This document shows, piece after piece, positions 21,691-32,194 of a stretch of 64,000 nucleotides of DNA. This DNA comes from Datisca glomerata (lineage: Eukaryota > Streptophyta > Magnoliopsida > Cucurbitales > Datiscaceae), in NCBI GenBank assembly GCA_003255025.1, contig QANY01013250.1, positions 1,845,023 to 1,909,022 of the forward strand, read 5' to 3'. The notes beneath the pieces are model-generated. The model did no database searches. It was not told the DNA's origin and saw nothing but the letters and a program-made list of their open reading frames with translations. Numbering within the stretch: position 1 is the stretch's first letter; each line of letters opens with the position of its first letter. Position numbers and translations under genes: made by a program.

Positions 21691-22540
21691 TCAGAAGGTT
21701 GCTCTCACTTCTTGTAATCAACCTTCTGAGGAGCGCAGTGGACAAACATTTGCTAGCTCTCGTAATCAGCCTACTACAATGGTAACAACTGATGCTAGCT
21801 CCCGCGATGATGCGGTCGTGAGAGCGGAGCTTGAGACTAGGGTAGCGACATCTACACCCCGTCGAGATTCTGTTGATGAAGATCCTTCATTGGATGATGA
21901 TGATCATCCTGCGACCCCCCTTCAAAACCTAAATAAGGAGAGATCGGACGGTGACAACTCCGGGAGCGACATCATGAGCTACGAAGCATACGATGCACAC
22001 GAATGCAAGCTGGAGCTTTCTCGATAGATGGTTGAGTATCACTAGGTGTTAGTGGATAAGACGTTGATCATGCATCTTCATATGGCCGTCAAAACTCATT
22101 CTGATCACGACATTCAGTTCCTGAACTTTACCAGGTATATTCGACAATCCTGCATCACTATGGTTGGTGAGACATTGTTCATTTTGTCCCACCTTCACTA
22201 CAAGGATGCGCACCTGGAGATGGTATCTTATGTGTTGAACATGTGGAAGGAGATGAAGCTGTTGCATATAAAGTTGGACTGGTTGAGACCTATCATTTAT
22301 AACCTTCGACGGTTAGACCACCGATTGGCGAGGGAGGTGTACATAGAGCATTTTAAAGAGCGGCGTCTTGGTCAACAAGAGCAAGCGCTTGCGGCGTAAG
22401 CGAAGATAACAGACTTAAACGCGGAGATCAACGAGCATCGTCAGCTCCAAACGAAGAGCATCGCCGTTAGGCTCGACTTTAAGGAGCTTCTAGTGGGTGA
22501 TGTTTTCTGGAACTACAGTTATATTACTTGTGTTTCTTCC
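21677..22540 (+). pseudogene. Antisense gene of the Tat element: C-terminal charged region
   Basis: Plus strand frames 21677-22027 and 22046-22399 are one frame separated by two stops near 22025-22045. The first part is Ser/Thr/Asp-rich (DASSRDDAVVRAELETR, DPSLDDDDHPATP). The second is helical and Leu/His-rich (LHMAVKTHSDHDIQFL, LDHRLAREVYIEHFKERR), ending in a stretch likely to form a coiled coil (IADLNAEINEHRQ-like). No known domain recognised. AT-rich sequence after 22540 resembles a 3' UTR. Confidence 0.4.
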
Positions 22541-22984
22541 TGTACCCCTTATGACTTTGATGTAATAATAACTCATACTATTATGAATTTTTATTCGTGA
22601 ATGAGATGTCATCTTCTTATCTTCACATGTGGAATGTTGGCTCGTTATATCTCTCTTTTTGTATGTATCATTTATTTACTTGTTGCCTTGTAATCTTTAT
22701 ACAGTAACACATTGCGAGTGTCCTTGGCGAGATTGTGTGAGGTCATTAGAGTATACTATACTTTGTTTTCCTACCAACTCACCTAGCGAATGATCCTCCT
22801 AAGGAAATGAGAGCCTTACTCACGACACCTGGTGTGTCAAGGGGGCGTGTGGGTTTCATCGTGATGAGATCGGGCTCAATGAGGTGACATGTGAGTCTGG
22901 GTGATACATCAAACACGTGTACTTGAGTGATGCATTACAAGTATTCTTAATGTTAAGCATGAATATCTATCATATGTAATCTTT

Positions 22985-23785
22985 AAGTAGAAATGTGGAA
23001 GACTACGCGTCTCACCAAACATGAAGCCTATCATGGTTGTTTTCAATTAAAAAGGCATGAAAGTCTACGCACTCACCAAGCATGAAGTTATCATGGATGT
23101 TCTCAATTTAAAAGGCGTGAAAGTTTACGCATCTCACCAAGCATGATAATTATCATGGGTATTCTCAAGTAGTAGCGTAAAAGCCTGTGCATCTTACCAA
23201 GCATGACATTTATAATGAGCGTTCTTAAGTAGAGGAGTGAAAGCCTGTGCATCTCACCAAGCATGACGTTTACCATGGGTGTTCTTAAGTAAAGGCGTGA
23301 AAGTCTGTCAATCTCACCAAGCATGATGTTTGTCATAAGTGTTCTCAAATAAAGGCGTGAAAGCCTATGTATCTCACCAAGCATGACGTTTATCATATAT
23401 GTCTTCAAGTAGAGGCGTGAAATCCTAGGTAACTCACCAAGCATGAAGTTTATCATGGGTGTTCTTAAGTAGAGGTGTGAAAGTCTATGCATCTCACCAA
23501 GTATGACGTTTATCATGGGTGTTCTTAAGTAGAGGTGTGAAAGCCTATGCATCTCACAAACATGACGTTTATCATGGGTGTTCTCAAATAGAGGCGTGAA
23601 AGCCTATGCAACTCACCAAGCATGACATTTATCATGAGTGTTTTCAAGTAGTGGCATGAAAGTCTATGCATCTCACCAAGCATGATGTTTAGCATCGACG
23701 TTCTCAAATAGAGGTGTAAAAGCCTATGCATCTTGCCAAACATGACATTTATCATTGGTGTTCTTAAGAAAGTCGGGATACCCAT
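22985..23785. repeat. 60-bp tandem array, about 13 units
   Basis: Unit core AGGCGTGAAAGCCTATGCAT followed by CTCACCAAGCATGACGTTTA and TCATGGGTGTTCTCAAGTAG. The period is 60 bp, or 59 in a few units. Because 60 is a multiple of three, the minus strand stays open and reads a 20-residue repeat of MHRLSHLYLRTPMINVMLGE type. It lies between integrase and the antisense gene, a region known to carry satellite-seeding repeats in Tat elements. Confidence 0.92.
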
Positions 23786-23970
23786 TAAGTAGCAATATTT
23801 CCTAGCACATCCTTAGAGTCAAAATTGTCTGAAGTTCCTCCGTTCATTCCAAGTTTGAGTATCGAAGAGCGGGCCAACTGGCTTATATCATGCCTAGTTG
23901 CCTCGGTTGCTATTGTTTCAAGCAATGACAACATATTTTAATGTACAAAAAGAAACAACTGACAAAATGC

Positions 23971-24960
23971 CTATGCACAATATTTCTTGATAAACTTGAA
24001 GTTGATAGGTGGTGGTAATGGGCGTCTTGTTTGGGGATCGACTAAATGACAATATCCACTTTCCGCTAAAGATGTTATCTTATAGGGGCTTTCCCATTTA
24101 GGTGTGAACGTTTGAGCGTACATACCCTGCATGACATGATCAGTCACCTTCAATATCAAGTCACCTTCGTGGAACACCCACAGACATACCATTACCTCGT
24201 AGGTTTTGATCATTCTCTCCTTATAGGCTTGGATGCTTTCCTTGGCCTTATCTCTCATTTCATCTATGACTTCTAGATCACCAAAATGGGTGGGGCATTC
24301 AACTCCTGCTGAAGATGCTAGCTTAGTCGATGGTACCATTACTCTGCAGGTATGACTTTTTGACAACCATAAACTAAAGCAAAGGGGGTTTCTTGCATCA
24401 GAGCAACTTTACTGTTCGGTATGCCCATAATGCTAAAGGAAGTAACTCATGCCATGTATTCTTGGCGTCGTGGACCATACGACTAAATAACCTCAGTAAT
24501 GTCTTGTTAGTTGCCCTGGTTTGACCTTTCCCCTTAGGAAAATAGGGTGTGGACCTATTATGGTGGATGTTGTATTCTTCCAACAGTTCAACCACTACCT
24601 TGCTTGTGAATGTCGTTCCATTGTCCGAGATGATTCGTCTTAGCCCAAATCGACATATGATGTTCTCCTTGATAAAGTTATATACATGTTTGCTTATCCC
24701 CTTCTTGAAAGCTATGGCCTCTTCCCACTTAGTGTAAAAATCTGTAGTGTTAATGATCCATATGTAACCTTTTAGCGCAGGCGAGATGGATCCAACGAAG
24801 TCCAAAGCCCAGGTATGAAACGGCCAAGGGACCTGCGTTGGGTGGAAGGAAACAGATGGGCGTGTATAACATTTATGAGGACTTGGCAAGCGTGACATTT
24901 TCGTGCATAGTCCAATGTATCAGCTTCCATAGTGGGCCAATAGTACCCTATCTTGAGTAA
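23971..24960 (-). pseudogene. Tat integrase core and C-terminal domain
   Basis: From high to low coordinates: YARKCHACQ zinc-binding end, PWPFHTWALDFVGSISPALK (first catalytic Asp), TDFYTKWEEA, FGLRRIISDNGTTFTS (second Asp), then YFPKGKGQTRATNKTLLR, where the usual Glu of the GNGQAEATNK motif is Arg, and HELLPLALWAYRT. The following frame (24366-23971) has WVFHEGDLILKV, GPYKITSL-type and GYCHLVDPQTRR blocks of the C-terminal domain. The lost Glu and a frame break at about 24370-24400 make it inactive. Confidence 0.85.
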
Positions 24961-25604
24961 TTCCTCGTATAGCCTCCTGCCTCCTTGATATTTGCCACAT
25001 GCCCCTTTACGTACTTCCTCTATGATAGTTCATTGATCATCAATATCCAAACACTTAAGAGGATGACCTTCCATACTAACACTACATAACTCTCCATTGA
25101 ACATAAAGAGATGAGGAATTCGCCTCTTAATAATGGAGGCATCGAATGTGCTTGATGTGAGAGTATCATCATTCAAATACGAGATGTAAGGTTGTCGACA
25201 ATCTGTCGTAAATTCCACTAGATGAACTTCCTTGGGATCGAGGATCAATTGACACTTAAAATAATTTTTTTGCATAGTCGTCGCCTCCATGGTCATGTTA
25301 GGCCAATAGAAACCCATCTTTTAAAGATGACGATGTAGGAGCGGCCCTTCCTAGCGCAATAGACCTCATGTAAGCACTTGAGGTGGCTGTGGCCTTCCTC
25401 CAAGCTCCCACCTCGTGAAAGTACTCCATCATCCCCCCTATAGAAGAAAACTCCACTCAAATTTACAAAGTTCCTCAACTCCTTAGTCATAGCATCTTCC
25501 CCTTGAGGTAATTGCACTTTATTCTTGCATCTCCAATCCTGGGATGGTTGCTCATTGTTACCCTCGGCTACGATGCTCGTGGCTTGAACAACAACTTCGA
25601 CCAT
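24890..25604 (-). pseudogene. RNase H-integrase linker with duplicated zinc finger
   Basis: Two successive copies of a linker plus HHCC-type finger. Copy one: DDGVLSRGGSLEEGHSHLKC, HEVYCARKGRSY, then in a shifted frame MGFYWPNMTMEATTMQKNYF-KCQ. Copy two: QPYISYLNDDTLTSS, IIKRRIPHLFMFNGELC, LKCLDIDDQ, stop, EEVRKGACGKYQGGRRLYEE, IGYYWPTMEADTLDYARKC. Both share LKCL, a G/CA-x-x-GR basic stretch and (F/Y)YWP-M. The normal element has one such module. Confidence 0.55.
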
Positions 25605-25689
25605 TGGAATAGGGTTGGTGAGAGGGAGTTTGGTGGCTAGAGTTTCCGAGGCATCAGCTTGGTGTTGTTAGATCTGAGGGTTTGTTAAA

Positions 25690-26390
25690 AAATAACATCA
25701 TCAAATGTGGCAATAAGTTTTTTAACCTCATGGAGGTATTGTGCGAGAGCAGGTTCCTTCACAGAAAAATATCCTCTAACGTGGTTGGTGCTCAAGTTGG
25801 AGTCCCATTTGACCTTGATAGTGGTGGCACCCTTATCCTTTTCATATCGAAGTCTCAATATAAGAGCTTAATACTCAGCCTCGTTGTTTGTACATGGAAA
25901 TGTCAACTTTTATGCCATTGAATAAATGTTCCCCAAGGGATCTTTCAAGACAAGTCATGCTCTACCACTAGAATGGGTCGATGACCCATCAAATGTCAGA
26001 GCCCATGGTGAACCCTCACAACTATTGACTTCATGTAGGTCCCCAGGTATGGTCTCATCTAGAGGTTCTAGTTCACCACTTGAAAATTGGGCCAGCAAAT
26101 CGGCCAACGTTTGACTCCTTTGCGTCTTCGGGATGAGGGGTGTAATGTCAAAATCACTCAACAACATTGTCCATCGGGTTAGTCTCTCATTCAATGCAAA
26201 CCTGGTTAAGAGAAAATGAATATGATTGGACTTAGCCATTAAATGAACTAGATTACCCAACATGTAGTGCCGAAATTTTTACGTGGACAATACAAGAGCA
26301 AGACAATGTCTTTCACAAGATGTATATCTAAGCTTGGAATCCCTTAAGACCCTACTCAAATAATACACTAGGTGTTACGTCCCTCCCTTT
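25690..26390 (-). pseudogene. Tat RNase H
   Basis: Frame 26263-25955 reads FALNERLTRWTMLLSDFDI, QTLADLLAQF and WALTFDGSSTHSSGRA (first catalytic Asp of the archaeal-type RNase H of Tat elements). Past a stop the frames continue with FPCTNNEAEY (Glu) and, near 25800, KWDSNLS (Asp). Stops and shifts between these blocks show decay. Confidence 0.75.
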
Positions 26391-26604
26391 CTTGCGCCAA
26401 CAAGGCTCCAATGGACTTGGAGGTTGAGGTGATGTAAAGCAACAATGGTACGTCACTACATGGTGGCACCATGATGGCTAGTGCGAGGAGCACATCCTTT
26501 ATGACATCATACTTCCGTTGGTGCTCTTGTGTTCGTGAAAAGATGTGATCTCCATTTAAGAGTGGTTGTATATTAGCGATGGACTCTGCTAGGGCGGGTA
26601 TGAA

Positions 26605-27450
26605 CTAGCGGACGTTGGATACCTTCCCCAAGAATGTCTTTAACTCCTTTATGGATCGTGGTGGGGGAATGTCCCTGATAGCCTTTACCTTGGATTGATC
26701 GATGTCTATTCCCCGCTTGTGTACACAAATGACTAGGAACATCCCCCATGAAACACCAAAAGGGCACTTCAATGGATTCATCTTAAGCTTGTACACCCTG
26801 CACCTTTCAAAGACACTCCTTAAGTGCTTCAAATGTGAATACACACTCTTAGACTTGACTAATAAATCATCCATATAGTCCTCAACATAGTCATGGATCA
26901 TGTCATGGAAAATTGATGTCATAGCCCGTTGGTAAGAAGCTCTCGCGTTCTTCAATCGGAAAGGCATCATTACATAGTAAAAGTTTCCAAAAGGTGTCCT
27001 GAAGGTTGTCTTCTCATCATCTCCAATTGCCATCCTAATTTGATTGTATCCACTAAACCTGGCCATGAAAGAGAACATCTCATGTTCTATCGTAGCATCG
27101 ACCAATGTGTCTACATTAGGTAGCGAGAAGTCATCTTTGGGGCATGCCTTGTTCAAGTCTCTAAGATCAACATAACAATGGATCTGACCATTTTTCTTCT
27201 TTAACGGAGCAATGTTCGCTAACCATGTGGGGTGCTTGATAGGCTTGATAAATCCCGCCTCTATGAGCTTTGAAACTTTAGACTTGAATTGGAGCTCCAC
27301 CTCAAGGCTAAAATGGTGAGGGTGTTCCTTGAAAAGTGTACAGTGTTCGGAGACCCTTAGTTTATGCTTCACTAAGGTAGAATCCAACCCCAGCATCTCA
27401 GAGTACGACCATGCAAAGACATCCTCAAACTCATTCAAAAGTTTTATCAA
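26605..27450 (-). pseudogene. Tat reverse transcriptase
   Basis: One open stretch of 281 codons. FEDVFAWSYSEMLGLDSTLV, LIEAGFIKPIKHPTWLANI, CYVDLRDLNKACPKDDFSLP, motif A as FSFMARFSGYNQIRMAIGDD (the catalytic Asp is Ala), TTFRTPFGNFYYVMMPF and the YMDDLLVKS loop (intact). It ends in PPPRSIKELKTFLGKVSNVR. The Tat-type wording (KACPKDDFSLP, FSGYNQI) supports the lineage. The Asp to Ala change alone would abolish polymerase activity. Confidence 0.9.
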
Positions 27451-27883
27451 GTCATCCCGTTGTTACTCTCCAAATCCTTTTCTAGGAACACCGGCCTATT
27501 TATGTTCCCCTCCCCAATATGGACATCATCTAGCTCCTCCTGTAGTGGTAATGGGTTGGTTGGTAGAGGCACCTCTAATGGTTCACAATTCAACGCTTAG
27601 ATCCATTGCATAAGTCATTGTGTCTTAGCGAATGCCTTCTCTGTCATTATATCCTCATTTTCTCCATCATCAAGGGGATCAGGCTGTACGTATGATCCCG
27701 CGCACCATCATAAGCAATATACCCTCTTTCCATTTGGCAAAGTCACGCGAGTTACCAACACTGTCCCGGGTGGAAACACTTCCTTTCCCTTCTCCATCTC
27801 CCACCTTGGCAAAGGGTGTCCGTAATCCTCCTGGGTGTTGCTGCACATGTTGTTGCAAAGTTCATTAAGAAGAGTTGCCTCTA

Positions 27884-28506
27884 TCAAGTGAGCCTTAGTC
27901 TATCAAATGGCGCTTTGATAGCTGCCACCGTAATATTCCTGCCATGCCAATGCGATTTCAGACACTGATGTAAGGTTGAAGGGACACATTCATGATCGTG
28001 AATCCATGGCCTCCCAAATAGTACGTGATAGACTATATTATACTCATTCACATGAAAGCAATTGATGGTTCTTATCGATCCAACCTGCAACTCGACATTA
28101 ACATAGCACATCGTCGTCACACTCGTTGATGAGAAACCCGTTACATTAATTGATTGTCTCACCAGTCACTTCTCTAAAATGCCAACTACGTTGAAGGTAG
28201 CATATGACATGACTTTCACTCCCGATCCACTGTCTAATAGGGCATGCCTCGCACGCCATTGACAGTTGCCTCCACAAAAAAAGGGCGAGCATGCCCCGTC
28301 GTCTTGACATGTCGATCAACATTGGTGAATGTGATGAAATTCTCCTCATTCCACCTCATCTTGCCCAAAGACGGCTGTGAAAAATAGCAATTAATTTGAG
28401 CATAATTTTGTTGAGTGACATCTATTAGCGTTTTGGAGACTTGAAGCCGTGCAATATCATCCAACCCAAACGTATAAAAAAAGATCTTACAAGTCCTTGT
28501 GTTCAA
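27884..28506 (-). pseudogene. Tat aspartic-protease region, frameshifted
   Basis: Frame 28506-28234 holds MRWNEENFITFTNVDRHVK and HARPFFVEATVNGVRGMPY, the lead-in to the protease. The active site itself falls in a frameshifted, stop-containing stretch at about 28200-28240 where LIDSGS is not readable in one frame. Frame 28162-27884 gives MCYVNVELQVGSIRTINCF, YHVLFGRPWIHDHECVPSTL and CLKSHWHGRNITV, the conserved C-terminal protease region of Tat polyproteins. Confidence 0.75.
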
Positions 28507-28579
28507 GAATTTATCTATGAAAGTGGAGCCTCCCCCTTAGGTTGTTCCTCATCCACCTCTTCTACTATGGTAACATATG

Positions 28580-30292
28580 AGGTATACCTTATTGCACCGG
28601 CGCTAATCATGTTGACATTGGCATGTTGGGGAAAATAGGGTGGATCTGCGGACCCGACACCTTCTGTAATGATCTCTCCCTTCTTTAACTTCTCATCAAA
28701 GAACCTTCTTAAAAATTTACACTCTTGGGTAGGGTGTGATGTAGTACGCTGATATCAATAAAATTTTGGGAAACTTCTTTGCTCCCTTGTAGGTAGCACA
28801 GTGACCCAAGGTAAAATAATTTCGTTGTCCTTTATCCATACATCCACTAATGCTTCCACCTTTTTCCATGGTGCAAGGGAAAGGTGGCGGGTCATTCATC
28901 TCATCCATTCCTCTCTTACGACCGCGCCCTTGTGGTTGTGTAGCCGCTACTTGAGGGTGGCAGCCTGATATGGTGGGTCTCCAAGGGCAGTTAAGACGGT
29001 CAATCCTTTTGGGTTGTCGTGGATAACATACTAAAGCGTTTGTCCTCTTGGACGCTTCTATCAAGCGGGAAAAAGTGACAATCCCCAAGTTCTCAAGTTA
29101 GACCTTGTAATCATCCAACATCCCTCCAATGCACATCTTCACAAGGATATCCTCTTTGCAATCCATGGCCTTCTTCTTGAACCTACACGTATGACATAAG
29201 GTCATCACTGATCTTTTGCCTCTCTAGATCTAATATGCAACTCTTCTCCTCTATGATAAAGAACTACGCTAAGAAGATTGGTACCATTTACGTCCATGTT
29301 AAGATCAACTCGGGTGCTAAGCTTGCATACCAAATGTAAGCGCGCTCCATCAAAGACTTGGAGAATTCCCTTAAACGCATAACTCATCATAACCATAGGG
29401 TCCCATATCATCAATGAAACATATCAAATGTTCTTTGGGACACCCCTTTTGGCCATTGTACTTTTTGAACTTTGGGGGAACATAATCTGCCAGGTATGGT
29501 CTCAAGGTTATGTCAGCTGAATATGGTGGCCTGAGGTAGACAAAAGACTCATTCAATGATAAGCTTACTCTCACCTCTTCGAGTACCTTTTGGAGGGCTT
29601 CATGGGTAATGAAATGACTACTTTCAATAAGACTGTTCACGCTTGAGGTGAGGTTGGTCTGCTATTGTAGTAGTCAGGGTAGTGAGGTTGTCCAGAGGTG
29701 TTTGTGTAACATTTGCTCGTGCAAGAGTCTGAGTGTTGGTTTGAACGTTCGATTGAACATGGTTCTAGGAGAATGCTTATGATTGAACACCTACAATGGA
29801 GGATGGTTGGACGCCCATGGGATAGGTCAGTGGCGCGCTTATGGTGGAGGTTGGTTGCACTCCCATGATGGAAGCTGGTTGTACGCCCATGGTGGAGGTT
29901 GGCTACATGCCCATGATGGAGGTGGGTTGCGCGCCCATGGTGGAGATTGTTTGCGTGCCCATGATAGAGGTGGTCGGTTGCGCGCCCATGAGGGAGGTAG
30001 TCGGTCGTGCACCTATGATGGAGGCTTGTTGCACCTGTGGTGGAGGTTGGCGGCGGGTGTTGTGGTGTAGTGCACTGATGTATGCGTTCAATGTATCAAT
30101 GAGTCTCATCATCTCAGTGTTAGAAGCATGGAATTCTCGTATGGCTTCGGCTTTCTCTTTCATTTGTGTAGGTACGCTTGGTTGTAACTAAAGAGAGGTG
30201 TTCTTCTCTTCTTGTTCACGTTCATCGTTAAGTATGGGTCCATATCCCTCCATGTACGACAGAGCTACTCTTCCCTTTGCATGTCCGGCCAT
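28580..30292 (-). pseudogene. Tat gag
   Basis: Likely ATG at 30292 (MAGHAKGRVALSYMEGYG), stop at about 30190, then MKEKAEAIREFHASNTEMMR, a repeat-rich Gln/Pro/Thr/Met region, and, in frame 29640-29371, PYLADYVPPKFKKYNGQKG, PKEHLICFIDDMGPYGYDE, the entry to the capsid-like fold. Later frames (29414-29205, 29088-28717) are degraded. The 28717-28750 end has HPTQECKFLRRFF-type wording in a shifted frame. Several stops and shifts. Confidence 0.8.
29830..30060. repeat. 30-bp tandem repeats in gag
   Basis: About seven units of GGTTGCGCGCCCATGATGGA-type sequence (period 30, some 33). On the minus strand they code a 10-residue repeat of the form SIMGAQPTST in the N-terminal gag region. The period keeps the frame, so it expanded as coding sequence. 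Confidence 0.85.
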
Positions 30293-30323
30293 GGTGTTCC
30301 TTTGCTAGAGTGACAGACCACTC

Positions 30324-30341
30324 TCCAGTGGAGTCGCTAAA
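30324..30341 (-). other. Primer-binding site of the Tat element
   Basis: Minus strand reads TAGCGACTCCACTGGAGA, 2 bases past the 5' LTR. It resembles the TGGCGACTCCACTGGGGA primer site common in Tat/Ogre elements, with three changes. I do not assign the tRNA. Confidence 0.6.
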
Positions 30342-30908
30342 TGTAGATGCAAGGTTAATTCTTAGCAAATGACCAGAGCAATGCCTGAGAACGTTGGAGA
30401 GGACGCCGGGAGGTCAATGGGGAGGGAGAGGCCCTCCTTTTATAGGTGACGAAAAAGAGGGGGGACCATTGCAACTAATCCATTGATTAGTTGCAAGCTC
30501 ACCTATCCAAGCGTGCCACCTCAACTAATTAATCACGTTGAGCTGGACAAGAGGAGGATCTCATGTGTGTCAATCAGATGACGCCACGTAGGTCTTTGTG
30601 GAGTGACCATGATCTAGGGGGAATACGCCTAACCAATGGTCACTCAATAGCGGTATTCACCTAAAGCCTCCTCTCAAAGAGACTTCTCAGGACCAAACCC
30701 CCTCCCCAAGGTGGGAGAGTAGCACACCCTCAATGTTCAAAGTGGTCATATTGAAAGAGGTATGTCCTCTCCAATATGGTGTGGCCTAGCCCCTAATCCT
30801 ATCAGTCCACAGCCTTCCAAGCATTCTCAGGCAACCATACGTCCCCCCAAGTCTTTGTCACTTGACTTTGTACTTTGTGATGTGATGACACGTTGTAATA
30901 GCATAGCG
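30342..30908 (-). repeat. 5' LTR of the Tat element, first part
   Basis: Starts TGTAGATGCAAGG and aligns with 16459-17132 up to the point ...GTTGTAATAGCATAGCG where the copia element cut in. The last five bases TAGCG (30904-30908) are repeated at 44267-44271. Confidence 0.92.
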
Positions 30909-32194
30909 TGTTGGTCGTTGCGGCGCGTGCGTGGCAAAAGCATATGGCGCGAGACCATTTTAAAAATTAAATTTTTAATAAAAATTGAATATTTTAATAA
31001 AATAAAATCGTGCAACGCTACGATAACAAAAGTTTTTTTTATTGAAAACTATTTTCAATTAGTCAGGATCCATGATATATTTATATAATAAATTTACAAC
31101 ATACAAGGTTATGAATCATATACCTTTTTAGTCTAAATCAAGCGTCCTCGTGAAACCAATCGATTCTTCATTCTCACGAAATCGTTTCGACGATCAGTAG
31201 ACTCACAGATCTACATCAAGATTTTTCAAGTCAATCCTCAACGCACTAGGATGTGTGTGGGCATATAGAATATAACGAATACACTTTTCTCTCTCTAGAT
31301 GTACTCAACACATGAGATCTAAAGATTTTACTAAGAATGACTTTTTTGTAAGAAGATTCTCTAAAAAAAATGTGATGATGATTCTTTTAGAGATTTGATT
31401 AACTTTTAATCGTAGAAAAATCATTTTTTCGAGAATTGTGTTATTCTCTCAACTCTTGATTGATGAATTGATGCTCTAATTTAACTGATTGATTCATTCA
31501 TCATCTTAGGCTATCATAATAATATCTGTATATTTTTCTTGATAATGACATATCAGATCTTTTGGGATAATTGAAATAATATTTAATTATAAAATTATCA
31601 ATAGTAGTGGGACCCACTGCTATTGTACACAACTGTAGTGCCGCATGGCACTGCAGTATTGCACACCCACATGGCACTACAGTAGTTCACGTCAATATCT
31701 GATACTCAATCAGTGATTGACAAGTGACAATTAGTGAGTATTAAATATTTATTTTAATCAAATTAAATATCTAGATATTAGTTAATTCAAAATTAACATA
31801 TTTGATTATCTCTATCAATTAAATTATCTGTTATTTCATAAATAACATATTTAGTGGATCTAAATTATTATGTAATAATAATTTAATTACCTAATTTCAT
31901 AAATGAGATATTTTATCTCACTTATCGATAATTAAAAAAATCAATAATTATATATATATTAAGTCCAAAAACTATATTAATATATATTTAAATAATTTAA
32001 TTAATTAATCACCTATAATTATCTCATAATTATGTACTTGCCCTAGAATAAAATTTATTTTGCAAGTAAGTCGTTCACGTCTTGGTATATTCACACCATA
32101 GACTGCGTAGTATATATGTGACTTGTGGACTATAGACCAATAATCCTGAGCTTCAATAAACTAAATTATTAATTAAACTATTTAATCAAATAAT

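Noticed and set aside
22985..23785. CRISPR-like array
   Set aside because: Units are contiguous 60-bp tandem copies without unique spacers, in a plant retrotransposon.
23103..23785. Protein gene with 20-residue repeats on the minus strand
   Set aside because: The open frame follows from a 60-bp period. There is no start context, no unique sequence and no conserved domain.
27329..27868. Plus-strand frames opposite the Tat RT and protease
   Set aside because: Mirror frames of a recognised coding strand, with no domain of their own.
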